In this document: positions 19,709 to 28,386 of the stretch, one piece after another
How the letters are laid out: every line of letters starts with the position of its first letter
Position numbering within the stretch: position 1 is the first letter of the stretch
Made by a program: the position numbers and the translations under genes
Source of the DNA: Paracoccaceae bacterium
GTDB lineage: Bacteria; Pseudomonadota; Alphaproteobacteria; Rhodobacterales; Rhodobacteraceae
Assembly (NCBI GenBank): GCA_009920775.1
Contig: RFZI01000010.1
Location: 1 to 32,770, forward strand
Reading direction: 5' to 3'
Length of the DNA: 32,770 bases
Notes under the pieces: generated by a model
Databases searched by the model: none
The model's input: the letters and a program-made list of their open reading frames with translations, nothing else
What the model was told of the DNA's origin: nothing

Positions 19709-20620
19709 TCAGTGCGCGGGCTTGATGAAGGTGCCGTTGCGCAGATCGCGGATTGCCTGCTGGATCTCGTCCTTGGTGTTCATCACGATCGGCCCGTGCC
19801 AAGCGACAGGCTCCTCGAGCGGTGCGCCGGAGATCAGGAGGAACCGGATCCCCTCAGGGCCCGCCTGAACCTTGATCTCGTCGCCGGTGCCGAAACGGAT
19901 CAAAGTCCGGTTGCCGGACATATCGCGAATGTTGACCTCTTCGCCCATGACTTCTTTTTCTAGAAGAACGCCCTGCGGCTTGGAGGCATCAACGAATTGC
20001 CCCGCGCCCGAAAACACATAGGCAAAGGCGCGGCGGTAGGTGTCGATCTTGATCGTTTTGGTGACGCCCGGCGGGATCGAAATATCGAGATACTGCGGAT
20101 CAGCGGCGATGCCGTCGACCGGCCCGCGTTTGCCCCAGAACTCGCCGACGATGACCTTCACCTTGGTGCCATCGTCGTCGATGATCACAGGGATATCCTT
20201 GGATTTCACGTCCTGATAGCGCGGGGCGGTCATCTTCAGGCTCGAGGGCAGGTTGGCCCAAAGCTGAAAGCCGTGCATCTGGCCGACGATATTCCCTTTC
20301 GGCATCTCCTGATGGAGGATGCCCGATCCGGCGGTCATCCACTGCACATCGCCCGCGCCCAGCGTGCCCTCGTTGCCAAGGCTGTCGCCATGATCGACCG
20401 TTCCGGCCAAGACATAGGTGATCGTCTCGATGCCGCGATGCGGATGCCAGGGAAAGCCGCGCATGTAATCGTCGGGCCGGTCGCCGCGGAAATCGTCGAA
20501 GAGAAGGAAGGGATCAAGCTCGGTCGGATCCTGAAATCCGAAGGCGCGATGCAGGCGCACGCCTGCGCCCTCCATCGTCGGGACGGCGCGGCGGGCTTCG
20601 AGGGTGGGGCGTAGGGACAT
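19709..20620 (-). CDS. Pirin family protein
   Basis: FGFQDPTELDPFLLFDDF, GFPWHPHRGIETITYVLAGTVDHGDSLGNEGTLGAGDVQWMTAGSGILHQEMP. Start moved to Met at 20620 (MSLRPTLEARRAV). Confidence 0.95.
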   Translation of the reverse strand: MSLRPTLEARRAVPTMEGAGVRLHRAFGFQDPTELDPFLLFDDFRGDRPDDYMRGFPWHPHRGIETITYVLAGTVDHGDSLGNEGTLGAGDVQWMTAGSGILHQEMPKGNIVGQMHGFQLWANLPSSLKMTAPRYQDVKSKDIPVIIDDDGTKVKVIVGEFWGKRGPVDGIAADPQYLDISIPPGVTKTIKIDTYRRAFAYVFSGAGQFVDASKPQGVLLEKEVMGEEVNIRDMSGNRTLIRFGTGDEIKVQAGPEGIRFLLISGAPLEEPVAWHGPIVMNTKDEIQQAIRDLRNGTFIKPAH

Positions 20621-20746
20621 GGGGTTCTCCTTTGGCAAGAAGATAGGCGTAGCCTTGCCCTGCGGCAATGCGCGGCGCTGTGTGGGGGCGCAGATGGATT
20701 GTGCGCCCCTGCAGGACTAGATAGGGAGGCGCAAAGGAGAAAGCCC

Positions 20747-21232
20747 ATGCTGCACCAGCCCGACGAGAACGGCGTCTACGCCCGGATCTATGCCGCCCCG
20801 ATGCGTCGGCTCTTTGCCTATGTCATGCTGCTCGGTCTCGGCGCCCTTCTTTTGTGGCTCGTTTTCACAGCTCCGCCCACGGCAGGCTGGGCTTTGGTCA
20901 TGGTTCTGATCGCTCTGGGCGCCCTCTATCTGGCCGAACGGATGCGCCGCGCCACGGCGACCGTTTTGGAGCTGACAGCAGACGAGCTTCGGGATTCAAC
21001 CGGGCGGGTCTTGGCCCGGGTTGAAGATATCGAAAAGATCGACAGAGGTGTTTTCGCCTTCAAACCCTCCAACGGGTTTGTGCTCAAAACCAAGGTATCG
21101 GCGCCTGCTGCCTGGGCGCCGGGGCTATGGTGGCGGATTGGTCGGCGGGTCGGCGTCGGCGGAGTCGTGCCTTCGGCGCCCGCGAAATATATGGCCGAAG
21201 TGATCGGCGCTTGGATCGAGACACGCGGCTAG
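20747..21232 (+). CDS. Hypothetical membrane protein, two predicted TM segments
   Basis: MLHQPDENGVYARIYAAPMRRLFAYVMLLGLGALLLWLVFTAPPTAGWALVMVLIALGALYLAERM; downstream PH-like/cytoplasmic part. Confidence 0.7.
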   Translation: MLHQPDENGVYARIYAAPMRRLFAYVMLLGLGALLLWLVFTAPPTAGWALVMVLIALGALYLAERMRRATATVLELTADELRDSTGRVLARVEDIEKIDRGVFAFKPSNGFVLKTKVSAPAAWAPGLWWRIGRRVGVGGVVPSAPAKYMAEVIGAWIETRG

Positions 21233-21467
21233 TTTTGCCGCTGATCCGGGGCGATCGAGCACAACTGTGCGGTGATTCCAATGCATTTTTGCCACGGGCG
21301 CCCCGCGTTCCGTCCGACGCCGAAAATCGCGCAATCTCCTGAAATCAACTCGATTGTTTGCCTGATTGCGCGCAAATACCCCTTTGGTCACTCATCTGCC
21401 AAACTCCCGCCACATTAACCCTCCATTTCCCGAATTAAGTGTTGACCGAATTCCGAAAGGGAAAGGT

Positions 21468-21871
21468 ATGTCGCCCCGTTTGAAGGCACTCTTGAAAAGG
21501 TTTCGTCGCGACGAGCGTGGTTCTGCCACGATCGAGGCCGTCCTTTGGCTGCCGATGTTCGTGATCTTTTTCGTGATGATCGCAGATGTCTCGTTGGTTT
21601 TCTTCCGACAGACCGAGGTTCTGCGCGTCGTTCAAGACGGAAACCGGGCGCTTTCGGTTGGCCGTTTCGGGGGGCAGCCGAAGTCGAACAGTTCGTCAAG
21701 GATACCATCGCGCCCATGACCACAAGGGCGCAGGTAACAACGACGGTTAACAGCGGCGTCATCAACACGAAGGCTCTTGTGCCGGTCGAGGGTCTGGTGG
21801 CCGTAGGGATGTTCAATTTCCTGAACGGCTACAATATCGCGGTCCAGTCCAACCACTATGTGGAGTGGTAG
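21468..21871 (+). pseudogene. TadE-like pilus assembly protein, interrupted by a frameshift
   Basis: First part RFRRDERGSATIEAVLWLPMFVIFFVMIADVSLVFFRQTEVLRVVQDGNRALSVGRFG in one frame, remainder GAAEVEQFVKDTIAPMTTRAQVTTTVNSGVINTKALVPVEGLVAVGMFNFLNGYNIAVQSNHYVEW in the -1 frame; junction at G6 run 21669-21674. Confidence 0.75.
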
Positions 21872-21872
21872 G

Positions 21873-23174
21873 ATGCGGCGGCTGATCAACTCTGTTCGAA
21901 ACTGGATTGATGACGAGCGGGGCGGAATCGCGATTTTCGGCCTCTATATCTTCATGTCTATTTTGATCATGGCTGGTCTTGCGATCGATATGTCTCATCT
22001 GGTCAACAACAAAACAAAGCTGCAGATCGCCGCTGACACGGCCGCCCATGCGGCTCTTTACAATCGTGACACCAAATCGGCCGATGACTCCAAGGCCGCG
22101 GCTCTCGCTGTCGCGAATGCGGCCATGCCCAGCGGCCGTTACGGCGATGTGCTGAAGTTGACCGACATCCACTTTGGCACATACGATTCTGCGACCCAGA
22201 GCTTCACGATCGACGAAAGCTCCCGCAAAGCGGTCTTGGTCACGACCAACCAGCTTGCCGAGCGTGCCAATCCGGTATCAAGTTTTCTGCTTCAGTTCAT
22301 CGGCTTTGCGCGTTGGGATGTGTCTGTCGACTCGGTCTTTGTGACCTATCGCCCAACCTGTCTGCGCGAAGGGTTTGTGGCGGATGGTGTGGTCGATATC
22401 CAGTCGAACAACGAGTTCTGGAGCGGCTTCTGTATCCATTCGAACGACCATGTGGAGCTCAATAGCAACAACACTTTCGAAGCTGGAACCATCGTTTCTA
22501 TGCCCGATGAAGAGGACTTGGTCCTTCCGAATTCAGGTTTTACGACCAACGATGGCCTTCAGGAAGCGTTGCGCGAAGGCTCTTTCGAGATGCGGCTTGT
22601 ACACAAGTTGCCCAACATCATTTCCAAGCTCGCCGCCGCCGATGAGAAGTTCATACCGGCAGGCATCAATCGCACAGAGATCCGCCGCTTGAATGAAAAC
22701 AAGATCGCGGCAGGCAGGCTCGAACCCGGCTATATCTATATCGCCAGCTGCTCGGCCGGCACTCTGACCATTGATGCGACGACGGTGAAGGACATTGTCC
22801 TGCTGACCAATTGCGCGGTGACCTTTGCGAAGGGAACCATTCTGGAAGATGCAATCTTTGCGACGACCAACTCTGGAGATCAATCCTTCTATGCCCCTTC
22901 TGATTTGCAGGTTGGCAAAGACGACAACTGTTCTGACGGTGGCGGTTCTCGACTGATAAGCCTTGGCGGAATGAAATTTGCCGCCAATCTCGCGGTGTTC
23001 GGAAGCCAGCTTGTAGCAACCAAGAACATTGAATTCGCGGCGCGGGCCGAAGGCATCGAAGGCGCCTCGATGATCGCGGGCGGCTTGATTTCCGGCACCT
23101 CGAATATGTCGATGGGCTTTTGCGGCAAGAGTGTTGAAGGCTATGAAGCCGAATACTTCCGCCTCGCGCTCTAG
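21873..23174 (+). CDS. TadG-like pilus assembly protein (TadE/G-like N-terminal domain)
   Basis: DERGGIAIFGLYIFMSILIMAGLAIDMSHLVNNKTKLQIAADTAAHAALYNRD is typical TadG N-terminus; ATG 2 bp after the TadE-like stop. Confidence 0.85.
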   Translation: MRRLINSVRNWIDDERGGIAIFGLYIFMSILIMAGLAIDMSHLVNNKTKLQIAADTAAHAALYNRDTKSADDSKAAALAVANAAMPSGRYGDVLKLTDIHFGTYDSATQSFTIDESSRKAVLVTTNQLAERANPVSSFLLQFIGFARWDVSVDSVFVTYRPTCLREGFVADGVVDIQSNNEFWSGFCIHSNDHVELNSNNTFEAGTIVSMPDEEDLVLPNSGFTTNDGLQEALREGSFEMRLVHKLPNIISKLAAADEKFIPAGINRTEIRRLNENKIAAGRLEPGYIYIASCSAGTLTIDATTVKDIVLLTNCAVTFAKGTILEDAIFATTNSGDQSFYAPSDLQVGKDDNCSDGGGSRLISLGGMKFAANLAVFGSQLVATKNIEFAARAEGIEGASMIAGGLISGTSNMSMGFCGKSVEGYEAEYFRLAL

Positions 23175-23271
23175 TGCGGGGCGCCCCATCGCGGGCAAAG
23201 TCGCAGAGAGCAACTTTTTGTCGAAAAGCGGCATCTATTGGCGCTTTTGACGCGCTAGGGTTTGATCCAAG

Positions 23272-23289
23272 GTGGCAAAGTTCTGCCAC
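23272..23289 (+). promoter_or_regulatory. Inverted repeat immediately before the soxB ribosome-binding site
   Basis: GTGGCA-aagttc-TGCCAC, directly followed by GGGAGG and ATG at 23305. Confidence 0.5.
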
Positions 23290-23304
23290 GGGAGGATCTG
23301 CTCT

Positions 23305-24558
23305 ATGCGCTATTCTGGGTTCAAGGTCTTTAAAGAGGGCCTGACGGGCAACAAGGGCTGGAAGCCGGTCTGGCGCGATCCCGAGCCGAAATCCGAATAT
23401 GATATCGTTCTGATCGGCGGCGGTGGGCATGGTCTTTCGACGGCCTATTACCTCGCCAAGAACCACGGACTCACGAACATCGCGGTTCTTGAGAAGGGGT
23501 ATATCGGGAGCGGGAATATTGGACGGAACACGACGATTGTCCGCGCCAACTATTTCCTGCCGGGCAATTCGGAGTTTTACAGCCATTCGCTGAAGCTCTG
23601 GGAAAATCTCGAGGCCGAGCTGAATTACAACGTGATGCATTCGCAGCGCGGGCTGATTAATCTCTTCCATTCCGACGGCCAGCGGGATGCCTTTGCCCGG
23701 CGCGGCAATGCGATGATCAACCAAGGCGACGATGCGATCCTTCTGGACCGCGAGGGCGTGCGCCAGCATCTGCCCTATCTTGATTTCGACAATATCCGCT
23801 TCCCGGTCTACGGCGGCCTCCTTCATCCGCGCGGCGGCACGGCGCGGCATGATGCTGTGGCTTGGGGTTATGCGCGCGGGGCGGATATGCGCGGGGTCGA
23901 TCTGATCCAGAACTGCGAAGTGACCGGGATCGACATCGAAGGCGGGCAGGTGCGCGGGGTGCGCACCTCGCGCGGGGTGATCCGCGCCAAAAAGGTCGCC
24001 ATGGTGGCGGCGGGCCGGTCGGGGCAGGTGGCGGCGATGGCGGGGATGCGCCTGCCGATCGAGAGCCACATCTTGCAAGCATTCGTGACCGAGGGGCTGA
24101 AGCCGGTGATCCACCATGTGGTCAGCTTCGGCATGGGGCACTTCTACATCAGCCAGTCGGACAAGGGCGGCCTCGTTTTCGGCGGCGATCTGGATTTCTA
24201 TTCCTCCTACGCCCAGCGCGGCAATCTGCCGATGAAAGAGCACGTGATGGAAGCGGCGATGACCTTGATGCCGATGATCGGCAAGGCGCGGGTGCTGCGA
24301 TCCTGGGGCGGGATCATGGATATGTCGCCCGATGGCTCGCCCATCATCGACAAGACGCATATCGACGGGCTCTTCGTGAATTGCGGCTGGAACTATGGGG
24401 GCTTCAAGGCGGTGCCAGCCTCGGGCTGGGCCTATGCGCATCTCATTGCCACGGGCGAGCCGCACGAGACCGCCAAGCGCTATCGGCTGGACCGGTTCCG
24501 CACCGGGCGCGGGATCATGGACGAAGAGGGCACCGGCTCTCAACACAACCTTCACTGA
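23305..24558 (+). CDS. soxB: Sarcosine oxidase subunit beta
   Basis: YDIVLIGGGGHGLSTAYYLAKNHG FAD motif, GYIGSGNIGRNTTIVRANYF, NCGWNYGGFKAVPASGWAYAHLIA; followed by soxD, soxA, soxG. Confidence 0.96.
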   Translation: MRYSGFKVFKEGLTGNKGWKPVWRDPEPKSEYDIVLIGGGGHGLSTAYYLAKNHGLTNIAVLEKGYIGSGNIGRNTTIVRANYFLPGNSEFYSHSLKLWENLEAELNYNVMHSQRGLINLFHSDGQRDAFARRGNAMINQGDDAILLDREGVRQHLPYLDFDNIRFPVYGGLLHPRGGTARHDAVAWGYARGADMRGVDLIQNCEVTGIDIEGGQVRGVRTSRGVIRAKKVAMVAAGRSGQVAAMAGMRLPIESHILQAFVTEGLKPVIHHVVSFGMGHFYISQSDKGGLVFGGDLDFYSSYAQRGNLPMKEHVMEAAMTLMPMIGKARVLRSWGGIMDMSPDGSPIIDKTHIDGLFVNCGWNYGGFKAVPASGWAYAHLIATGEPHETAKRYRLDRFRTGRGIMDEEGTGSQHNLH

Positions 24559-24568
24559 GGGGCTGGAG

Positions 24569-24619
24569 ATGTCGGATTTGAGTATTTTTGGCCAAGAGAA
24601 GCTGGGGGCGCGGCGATGA
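24569..24619 (+). CDS. Possible 16-codon small ORF between soxB and soxD
   Basis: ATG preceded by GGGGCTGGAG; MSDLSIFGQEKLGARR*, stop TGA overlaps soxD ATG (ATGA). No homology evidence. Confidence 0.25.
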   Translation: MSDLSIFGQEKLGARR

Positions 24620-24876
24620 GATTGATCTGTCCGCATTGCGGCGAGCGGGATCGGCGCGAGTTTACCTATCAGGGGGCGGCGGAAATTCTGGACCGGCCTT
24701 CGCTTGAGGTCGGGAATGATGACTGGGCGGATTATCTGCACCTGCGGGAGAACCCGGCGGGGGAGACCAAGGACATGTGGTATCACGATCCTTGTGGCGC
24801 GTGGATTGTGATGCATCGGGATACCGTGAGCCATGCGGTGCATGGCGGCGAGCTTGCCTTGGAGGTCCGCAAATGA
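24616..24876 (+). CDS. soxD: Sarcosine oxidase subunit delta
   Basis: MRLICPHCGERDRREFTYQGAAEI...DMWYHDPCGAWIVMHRDTVSHAV. Confidence 0.96.
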   Translation: MRLICPHCGERDRREFTYQGAAEILDRPSLEVGNDDWADYLHLRENPAGETKDMWYHDPCGAWIVMHRDTVSHAVHGGELALEVRK

Positions 24877-27803
24877 GGATACCGGGAAAGGGGCTGATTG
24901 ATACCTCGAAGACGGTTTCGTTTTCTTTCGATGGTCGGCGGATTGAGGGCGTCGAGGGCGATACAGTCGCCTCGGCTCTTTTGGCCAATGATGTCCGGCT
25001 GGTGGCGCGGTCGTTCAAGTATCACCGGCCGCGGGGCGTTCTGACGGCGGGGAGCGAGGAGCCGAATGCGCTGGTGACGACCGGGTCGGGCGCGGGGGCG
25101 GAGCCGAACGTGCGGGCGACGATGGTCGAGATCCACGAGGGGCTTGAGGTGAAGAGCCAGAACCGCTGGCCGAGCCTTGGGTTTGATGTGTTGTCGGTCA
25201 ATGACCTTGCGGCGCCGTTCTTTGGGGCGGGGTTTTACTACAAGACCTTCATGTGGCCGGGTGTGCTTTGGGAGAAGCTCTACGAGCCTTTGATCCGCCG
25301 CGCGGCGGGGCTTGGGGCACTGTCGGGCAAGAACAACGAGGACCGCTATGAGCGGGCCTATGCCTTCTGTGATCTTCTGGTGATCGGTGCGGGGCCTGCG
25401 GGCCTTATGGCGGCGCTGACGGCGGCGCGGGCGGGGGCGGATGTGATCCTGGCCGATGAGGACAGCCGGATGGGCGGGCGTCTTCTGGCAGAGAGCGAAG
25501 AGATCGACGGTAAGCCGGGGCATGTCTGGGCGGCGGAAGTTTTGGCCGAGTTGGCGGGCATGGAGAATGTGCGCCTGATGCCGCGGACCACCGTGACCGG
25601 CGCTTACGATCAGGGCACCTACGGGGCGCTCGAGCGGGTGGGCTTGCACAAGGCGGCGGGCGGGCATCTGCCGCGGGAATGCTTCTGGCGGATCGTGGCG
25701 CGGCGGTCGATCCTTGCGGCGGGCGCTTTGGAGCGGCCGATTGCTTTTCCGAACAACGATCGGCCGGGGATCATGAATGCGGGCGCCGTGCGGGCCTATC
25801 TCAATCGCTGGGGCGTGGCCACCGGCAAGCGCGTGGCGGTCTATGGCAATAACGACGGGGCGCACCAGACGGCACGTGATCTGATGGCGGCGGGAGTTGA
25901 GGTCGCTGCGGTGATCGACAGCCGCAAGGATGCGAGCGTGGCTCTCGATGCGCCGGTGATTACAGGTGGGCGCGTGATCGGGACAAAGGGGCGGCTTGGC
26001 CTTGAAGAGATCACTGTCGCCTCGGCAAGCGGTGAGCGGCAGATCAAGGCGGATTGCCTTGCCATGTCGGGTGGCTGGAACCCGACCGTACATCTGGCCT
26101 GCCACATGAACGGGCGGCCTGTTTGGGACGAGGCAATCCAGAGCTTTGTTCCGAAGCCGGGGATGATCCCGGGGATGGAGGCGGCTGGCGCGGCGAATGG
26201 GGTATTCTCGACGGCCGGGTGCCTTGCCGATGGGGCAAGGGCGGGAGAGGCGGCGGCGTCCGACCTTGGCAAGAAGGCTGCAAAGGCCAAGTTGCCGAAA
26301 GCGAGCGACAGTGCTTACAGCCTCGAGCCCCTCTGGGTGGTCGAGGGCAAGGGCCGCCAGTGGCTCGATTTCCAAAACGATGTGACGGTCAAGGATGTGC
26401 GCCTTGCCGCCAAGGAGAACTACCGCTCTGTGGAGCATATGAAGCGCTATACCACCCAAGGCATGGCGCCGGATCAGGGCAAGAACTCGAACGTCGCGGC
26501 GCTGGCTGTTTTGGCCGATGCCACGGGGCGGGGCATTCCCGAGACCGGGACGACGACATATCGCCCGCCCTTCGTTCCGGTGTCGATCGCGGCGATGGGG
26601 GCGGGGGCGCAGGGCAAGGGCTTTGCTCCGCAGCGGTTTACCACCTCGCACGCGGCCAGCGTCGAGCGCGGGGCGCCGATGATCGAGGCGGGGATGTGGT
26701 ATCGCCCCTCCTATTTCCCGCGCCCCGGCGAGAGCACATGGCGGCAGGCCTGCGACCGCGAGGTAGCGATGGTGCGCGAGGCGGTGGGGATCTGCGATGT
26801 CTCGACCCTTGGCAAGATCGACGTGCAGGGGCCGGATGCGGCGGCTTTCCTCGATTTCGTCTACACCAACACCATGTCGACCCTTCCAGTGGGCAAGGTC
26901 CGCTATGGCCTCATGCTGCGCGAGGATGGCCACGTCATGGACGATGGCACCTGCGCGCGCTTTGGCGAGGGGCATTTCGTTATTACGACGACGACCGCCG
27001 CCGCCGCGCTGGTCATGCGGCATCTGGAGTTCGTGGCTCAGGGTTTGCGGCCCGATCTGGATGTTCAGCTCGTGTCGGTCACCGAGCAATGGGCTCAGGT
27101 TGGTGTGGTCGGGCCAAAGAGCCGCGATCTGTTAAATGACCTGCTCGATGCGCCGATCAGCGACGAGACGCTGCCCTATATGGGGCATCAGGCGGCGCAG
27201 GTGATGGGCGTGAAAGGGCGGCTTTTCCGCATCTCTTTCTCGGGCGAGCACGCCTATGAACTGGCCGTTCCCGCCCGCTATGGCGAGGCGCTCTATCGCG
27301 TCTTGGTGGCGCGGGCCGAGATGCTGGGCGGCGGGGCTTATGGCATGGAGGCGCTCAACGTTCTGCGGATCGAGAAAGGGCATATTACGCATGCCGAGAT
27401 TCACGGCCGCACGACCGCTTTCGACATCGGTTTCGACAAGATGATCAGCCGCAAGAAGGACTGCGTCGGCCAGAAGATGGCCGCCCGCGAGGGGATGGTC
27501 GAGGAAAGCCGCGAGCAGCTGGTGGGCCTGAAGCCTGTGGGTGCGGTGAAGCAGCTGACTGCTGGCGCGCATATCTTCGTCGAGGACGCGCAGGCGAAGC
27601 GCGAGAACGATCAGGGCTATGTGACGAGCGTGTGCTATTCGCCCACCGTCCAGAGCTTCCTTGGCCTTGGCTTCCTCAAGAACGGCCGCGCGCGCTATGG
27701 CGAGAGGGTACGCCTTGTCGATCACCTGCGTGGCGTCGAGGCGGTCTGCGAAGTGGTGAACCCTGTGTTCTTTGATCCCGAGGGAGGGCGCCTCCGTGGC
27801 TAA
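24873..27803 (+). CDS. soxA: Sarcosine oxidase subunit alpha
   Basis: VSFSFDGRRIEGVEGDTVASALLAN, LLVIGAGPAGLMAALTAARAGADVILADED, C-terminal GcvT-like domain. Start at 24873 overlaps soxD stop (ATGA). Confidence 0.96.
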   Translation: MRIPGKGLIDTSKTVSFSFDGRRIEGVEGDTVASALLANDVRLVARSFKYHRPRGVLTAGSEEPNALVTTGSGAGAEPNVRATMVEIHEGLEVKSQNRWPSLGFDVLSVNDLAAPFFGAGFYYKTFMWPGVLWEKLYEPLIRRAAGLGALSGKNNEDRYERAYAFCDLLVIGAGPAGLMAALTAARAGADVILADEDSRMGGRLLAESEEIDGKPGHVWAAEVLAELAGMENVRLMPRTTVTGAYDQGTYGALERVGLHKAAGGHLPRECFWRIVARRSILAAGALERPIAFPNNDRPGIMNAGAVRAYLNRWGVATGKRVAVYGNNDGAHQTARDLMAAGVEVAAVIDSRKDASVALDAPVITGGRVIGTKGRLGLEEITVASASGERQIKADCLAMSGGWNPTVHLACHMNGRPVWDEAIQSFVPKPGMIPGMEAAGAANGVFSTAGCLADGARAGEAAASDLGKKAAKAKLPKASDSAYSLEPLWVVEGKGRQWLDFQNDVTVKDVRLAAKENYRSVEHMKRYTTQGMAPDQGKNSNVAALAVLADATGRGIPETGTTTYRPPFVPVSIAAMGAGAQGKGFAPQRFTTSHAASVERGAPMIEAGMWYRPSYFPRPGESTWRQACDREVAMVREAVGICDVSTLGKIDVQGPDAAAFLDFVYTNTMSTLPVGKVRYGLMLREDGHVMDDGTCARFGEGHFVITTTTAAAALVMRHLEFVAQGLRPDLDVQLVSVTEQWAQVGVVGPKSRDLLNDLLDAPISDETLPYMGHQAAQVMGVKGRLFRISFSGEHAYELAVPARYGEALYRVLVARAEMLGGGAYGMEALNVLRIEKGHITHAEIHGRTTAFDIGFDKMISRKKDCVGQKMAAREGMVEESREQLVGLKPVGAVKQLTAGAHIFVEDAQAKRENDQGYVTSVCYSPTVQSFLGLGFLKNGRARYGERVRLVDHLRGVEAVCEVVNPVFFDPEGGRLRG

Positions 27804-28338
27804 TATTGTGGCACGCAAGCCCTGCGAGGGGCTTCTTCCGGTGATGATCGGCTCGGTGACGCTGAGCGAGGTGGTGATCGAGAAGATGGCTTCGGTCGCG
27901 CCGTTCAAGGGCAAGGAAGGGGCCGTCTCGGCGGCTCTGAAAGAGGCTTGCGACATCGCTTTTCCGGCCCCCAACCGCACCTCGTCGAAAGGCGATGCGC
28001 GGGCGGTCTGGGCGGGGCAGGGGCGGGCCAATCTGATCGGCTGCGATCTGCCCGATCTTTCGGGCCTCGCGGCGGTGACGGATCAGGGCGATGGCGTGGC
28101 TGCGGTGAAGATCGAAGGCGATGGTGCCGAGGCGGTTCTGGCGCGGCTCGTGCCGCTTGATCTGCGGGCGGCGACCTTCAAGCGCGGGCATACGGCGCGG
28201 AGCCTTGTGAACCACATGGCCGCCTCGATCACGCGGCTTGGGCCCAAGTCGTTCGAGGTCATGGTCATGCGCTCGATGGCGCAGACCTTGGTGCATGAGC
28301 TGACCGAGGCCGCCGAGGGCGTTGCGGCGAGGGGCTGA
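27796..28338 (+). CDS. soxG: Sarcosine oxidase subunit gamma
   Basis: Last gene of soxBDAG; IAFPAPNRTSSKGDARAVWAGQGRANLIG; likely GTG start at 27796 overlapping soxA stop. Confidence 0.9.
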   Translation: MANIVARKPCEGLLPVMIGSVTLSEVVIEKMASVAPFKGKEGAVSAALKEACDIAFPAPNRTSSKGDARAVWAGQGRANLIGCDLPDLSGLAAVTDQGDGVAAVKIEGDGAEAVLARLVPLDLRAATFKRGHTARSLVNHMAASITRLGPKSFEVMVMRSMAQTLVHELTEAAEGVAARG

Positions 28339-28386
28339 CGCTCCGCCCTCCTTGCTAATGGAAGGGCCACGGCGGATACTGCGCCC

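Noticed and set aside
21415-21438. Possible CtrA site (TTAA...TTAA) before the TadE-like gene
   Set aside because: Spacing between the TTAA halves is 16 bp, not the 7 bp of the full CtrA site; a lone TTAACC half-site is too common to claim.
22666-24843. 725-aa minus-strand ORF spanning TadG-like, soxB and soxD
   Set aside because: Antisense to three well-supported genes; no coherent domain.
24783-27089. 768-aa minus-strand ORF opposite soxA
   Set aside because: Antisense shadow ORF, Arg/His/Pro-rich, no domain recognised.
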